From: Chloroflexota bacterium
GTDB lineage: Bacteria; Chloroflexota; Dehalococcoidia; Lucifugimonadales; Lucifugimonadaceae
DNA: 33,831 nucleotides
Direction: 5' to 3'
Assembly: GCA_018650185.1 (NCBI GenBank)
Contig: JABIGL010000194.1
Span: 1 to 33,831 of the forward strand
Part shown: positions 30,883 through 33,831 of the stretch, one piece after another
Numbering within the stretch: the stretch's first letter is position 1
Layout of the letters: every line of letters starts with the position of its first letter
The notes under the pieces: model-generated
Told to the model about the DNA's origin: nothing
Seen by the model: the letters and a program-made list of their open reading frames with translations, nothing else
The model's database searches: none
Made by a program: the position numbers and the translations under genes

Positions 30883-33423
30883 ATGAGCACGGACACCACC
30901 CGTAACGGCCACGACAACACTGCAGCAACCACCGAGATCCTCACGGCGTTGAAAGATCGTGGTCTCATTCAAAACATTACAGAGGCGGCGACCCTGCTCG
31001 GAATAGCCGGAGCGGCCGACAACGCACCTGTAGATGGTGAGTTCGTTCCTGCCACCATCACGGATAACGCAAATGTGGTGCTAGAGAAGCGTTATCTGGA
31101 TAAGGACAACGACGGGGTTATCAAAGAAGACCCGCAGGGAATGTTCCGGCGGGTGGCCGGGACACTTGCGGCGGCCGACCGTGCGTACGGACAGACGGAT
31201 GCGCAGATTGATGCAACGGCCGAAGAGTTCTACCAGATAATGTCGTCATTGGAGTTCCTGCCGAACTCGCCGACGATGATGAACGCCGGAACCGGGGCGG
31301 GAACGCTCTCGGCCTGCTTTGTACTTCCTCTTAAAGACAGTATGGAAGGCATCATGGGCGCGGCACATGATGCCGCCATGGTGCAAAAATTCGGCGGCGG
31401 TACCGGATTCGCTCTGACGGACATCCGGGCCAAGGGCACGCCCATCCAGTCGACCCACGGCAGGGCCTGTGGTCCTATCGCCGTACTTCGACACCTGTCT
31501 TCCGTCTCCACACTCGTGACACAAGGCGGTAAGCGAGACGGCGCAAACATGGCCGTTATGAACGTGCACCACCCGGACATCCTGGAGTTCATCGACTGCA
31601 AGACGGTCGAGGGTGAAATCCACAACTTCAACATCTCCGTCGGCGCGACCGACGAGTTCATGCAGGCCGTTAAGGACGGCACCTCCTACGCGCTCAAGTC
31701 CAAAGAGGACCCGGCAGTCGCAGACAGTCCGATGGTCGAAGTCGGTCAGTTGGACGCACGCGAAGTATTCTCAAAAATTGTCCACGGCGCGTGGCGTAAC
31801 GGTGAGCCGGGCATGATCTTCCTGGACGAGGTGAACCGGAACAGCCCGGTGCTTCACCTCGGCGAGATCACTGCGACAAACCCATGCGGTGAGCAGCCTC
31901 TTCTGCCGAACGAGTCCTGCAACCTGGGTTCAATCGACGTTGCCAAATTCATCGTAGAAGATGCCGACGGCAATAAGGAGATCGACTACGACCACCTCCG
32001 GAAGGTGACACGCCTGAGCGTTCACTTCCTGGACAACGTCATCGACGCCAACAAGTACGCCGTTCCGGCCATCGAAGAGATGGCCAACTTCACCCGCAAG
32101 ATCGGGCTCGGAGTCATGGGCTTCGCAGACATGCTGGTGGAGCTGGGCGTTCCGTACGACAGCGACGAAGCCATCGAGATCGGACGGGCGCTGATGGCGT
32201 TCATCCGTGACGAGTCCGACCAGGCGTCTATCGACCTGGCAGCAGAGCGAGGACCTTTCCCGGCCTTCGCAGGCAGCAAGTGGGACGAGAACGGCGACCC
32301 GGACATCCGGAACGCCTGCCGACTGACCGTGGCGCCGACCGGAACGATCTCGATGATCGCCGGTTGCTCCAGCGGTATTGAGCCGATCTTCTCGCTGGCA
32401 TTCCGCAAGCAGAACATTCTTGAGGGCCAGACGCTCTTCTACGTGGACAAGAACTTTGAACGGATCGCCCGGGAGCGTGGCTTCTACAGCGAAGAGCTGC
32501 TCGAGCACCTTTCAGACGGCGGTTCTCTCCAGGACCGGGAAGATGTACCGGAGGATGTGAAACGTCTGTTCCACGTGGCCTCTGACATCAACCCGGAGTA
32601 CCACGTACGGATGCAGGCCGCTTTCCAGGAGAGCGTGGACGCCGGTATCTCTAAGACGATTAACTTCCCGAACGATGCGACCGTAGAGGACGTCGAGACG
32701 ACCTACATGAGCGCCTGGGAGTTGAAGTGCAAAGGCATCACGGTCTACCGTGCAGGCAGTCGTGAGAAAGAGGTTCTGACCACCGGTACAACGAACACTG
32801 CGAACGGATCAGCCGAGGCCGCCGAGCCACAGGTCATCCCGCAGTTCTCCGTGCCGCGTGATCGCCCCGCTTCTCTGCAAGGTGTAACCAACAGGGTTCG
32901 CACCGGACGCGGCCCGTTGTACGTGACGGTCAATGTGGCCGCCGACGGACGTCCGTTCGAGATGTTCGCGACGCTGGGCAAGGCCGGTGGAAATGATGCG
33001 GCGATGTCAGAAGGCATGTCCCGGCTGGCCTCGCTATCGCTCCGCTCTGGCGTCGACCCGGAAGAGATAATCAAGCAGCTACGTGGGATCACAGACGTTC
33101 CGGTATGGGACAACGGAGACCTGATTCGGTCGGTGCCGGATGCCATTTCGCTTGTGCTTGATCGTGTCTCAAACGCCGGACCTATGTCGGCGGGTGCTAT
33201 CGGTGATTCCGAGACGGCGCAGATCGGCATGTTTGAGCCGCCGGAGCCGGGAGACATCGGATTGATCTCGACCCGTGCAGCGGAAGCGACCGAGGTTACG
33301 AGTTCGGCCAGCCAGAGCATGGTCGAGGCACTCTCCACAGAGCTATGCCCGGACTGCAATTCAAGCCTAGCCCATGAAGAGGGCTGCGCTAAGTGTTATT
33401 CCTGCGGTTACAGCAGGTGCTGA
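30883..33423 (+). CDS. nrdJ: Vitamin B12-dependent (class II) ribonucleotide reductase NrdJ
   Basis: NrdJ uses adenosylcobalamin to make a thiyl radical and reduce ribonucleotides, with or without oxygen. The 846-residue protein has reductant Cys145 (in SACFVLPL), the catalytic NPCGE motif (Asn333, thiyl Cys335, Glu337), second reductant Cys346 (ESCNLGS), and GGKRDGANMAVMNVHHPDI in between. The C-terminus has a Cys-rich end (CPDC, then CAKCYSCGYSRC) that should relay electrons from thioredoxin. No ATP-cone is visible at the N-terminus, so overall-activity feedback by dATP is probably absent and control may fall to NrdR. It is preceded by a structured leader and followed by a strong terminator. 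Confidence 0.96.
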   Translation: MSTDTTRNGHDNTAATTEILTALKDRGLIQNITEAATLLGIAGAADNAPVDGEFVPATITDNANVVLEKRYLDKDNDGVIKEDPQGMFRRVAGTLAAADRAYGQTDAQIDATAEEFYQIMSSLEFLPNSPTMMNAGTGAGTLSACFVLPLKDSMEGIMGAAHDAAMVQKFGGGTGFALTDIRAKGTPIQSTHGRACGPIAVLRHLSSVSTLVTQGGKRDGANMAVMNVHHPDILEFIDCKTVEGEIHNFNISVGATDEFMQAVKDGTSYALKSKEDPAVADSPMVEVGQLDAREVFSKIVHGAWRNGEPGMIFLDEVNRNSPVLHLGEITATNPCGEQPLLPNESCNLGSIDVAKFIVEDADGNKEIDYDHLRKVTRLSVHFLDNVIDANKYAVPAIEEMANFTRKIGLGVMGFADMLVELGVPYDSDEAIEIGRALMAFIRDESDQASIDLAAERGPFPAFAGSKWDENGDPDIRNACRLTVAPTGTISMIAGCSSGIEPIFSLAFRKQNILEGQTLFYVDKNFERIARERGFYSEELLEHLSDGGSLQDREDVPEDVKRLFHVASDINPEYHVRMQAAFQESVDAGISKTINFPNDATVEDVETTYMSAWELKCKGITVYRAGSREKEVLTTGTTNTANGSAEAAEPQVIPQFSVPRDRPASLQGVTNRVRTGRGPLYVTVNVAADGRPFEMFATLGKAGGNDAAMSEGMSRLASLSLRSGVDPEEIIKQLRGITDVPVWDNGDLIRSVPDAISLVLDRVSNAGPMSAGAIGDSETAQIGMFEPPEPGDIGLISTRAAEATEVTSSASQSMVEALSTELCPDCNSSLAHEEGCAKCYSCGYSRC

Positions 33424-33494
33424 TGGCCTGAGAGCGGTGACCCTCCAGCAATCCGCTCTCCCTAATAAGGCCGACACGCCTGAGCCGCAACATC

Positions 33495-33531
33495 AAAGCC
33501 CCGGAGGATCCCCACCATCCTCCGGGGCTTT
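33495..33531 (+). terminator. Strong hairpin terminator after nrdJ
   Basis: AAAGCCCCGGAGGAT (33495-33509) pairs perfectly with ATCCTCCGGGGCTTT (33517-33531) around a seven-base loop, a 15-bp stem ending in T's. It lies 70 bases after the nrdJ stop. Confidence 0.88.
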
Positions 33532-33572
33532 GTCTTACAACAAACCGTGGAGGCGGTGCTTGCCCCGCCGAT

Positions 33573-33592
33573 GGGCGTATTCCCATACGCCC
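33573..33592. repeat. Palindromic repeat, GGGCGTAT/ATACGCCC hairpin
   Basis: The 8-bp stem is identical to that at 14835-14854, differing only in the loop (TCCC against TGCC) and followed by TACA. A neighbouring GGCGG/CCGCC arm lies just upstream. Confidence 0.65.
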
Positions 33593-33670
33593 TACATTGT
33601 GGATTGCGCCCCCGCTGCTGCATCACAGGTGATGTCTGGGAACCGATAGCCTCTGGTTTCAGGTCCGTAA

Positions 33671-33831
<161 letters not shown>

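Overview
The window reads as a compact, moderately GC-rich bacterial chromosome fragment using standard bacterial code. Gene content and order suggest an uncultured Chloroflexota of the Dehalococcoidia (SAR202-like) type. The reasons are a class II (B12-dependent) ribonucleotide reductase next to nrdR, selB, a sulfatase, and a division cluster made of only rsmH, ftsA and ftsZ with none of the peptidoglycan genes that normally sit between them. The taxonomic call is inference from gene content; no marker phylogeny could be run.

Layout, left to right. 1-950: the 5' part of holA (minus strand, runs off the left edge) divergent from a small DUF1232 membrane protein. 1071-4224: plus-strand run of ychF, an unrecognised gene with a His-rich tail, and hemW. 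4225-6131: a gene-poor stretch, then a secreted FG-GAP repeat protein, which together look like an island. 6159-7151: nudC on the minus strand, convergent with it. 7418-11505: plus-strand run of selB, an overlapping unknown gene, and two tandem metallo-beta-lactamase-fold paralogs with a long hairpin between them. 11683-14503: minus-strand phosphodiesterase/alkaline-phosphatase-like gene, a zincin-type small metallopeptidase and endonuclease IV (nfo), with intergenic palindromic repeats around them. 14881-25607: a long minus-strand housekeeping run transcribed mogA-like, trmD, lipoprotein, rplS, priA, def, cca, secD, secF. 25984-29611: plus-strand rsmH, a 38-codon ORF overlapping both neighbours, ftsA, ftsZ, ending in a strong terminator. 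30022-33423: nrdR and nrdJ, with candidate tandem NrdR boxes in front of nrdR and a very structured leader in front of nrdJ, ending in a second strong terminator. 33689-33831: the start of a sulfatase gene running off the right edge.

Most genes are core housekeeping: replication and repair (holA, priA, nfo), translation and tRNA (ychF, selB, trmD, rplS, def, cca), protein export (secDF), division (ftsA, ftsZ) and dNTP supply (nrdR, nrdJ). The points most worth following are the structured nrdJ leader with its own small ORF and near-perfect ribosome binding site, the small ORFs that bridge into ftsA and ftsZ through ATGA overlaps, the peptidoglycan-free division cluster, and the hairpin between the paired lactamase-fold genes. 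I found no CRISPR array, tRNA, rRNA, insertion sequence or phage gene.
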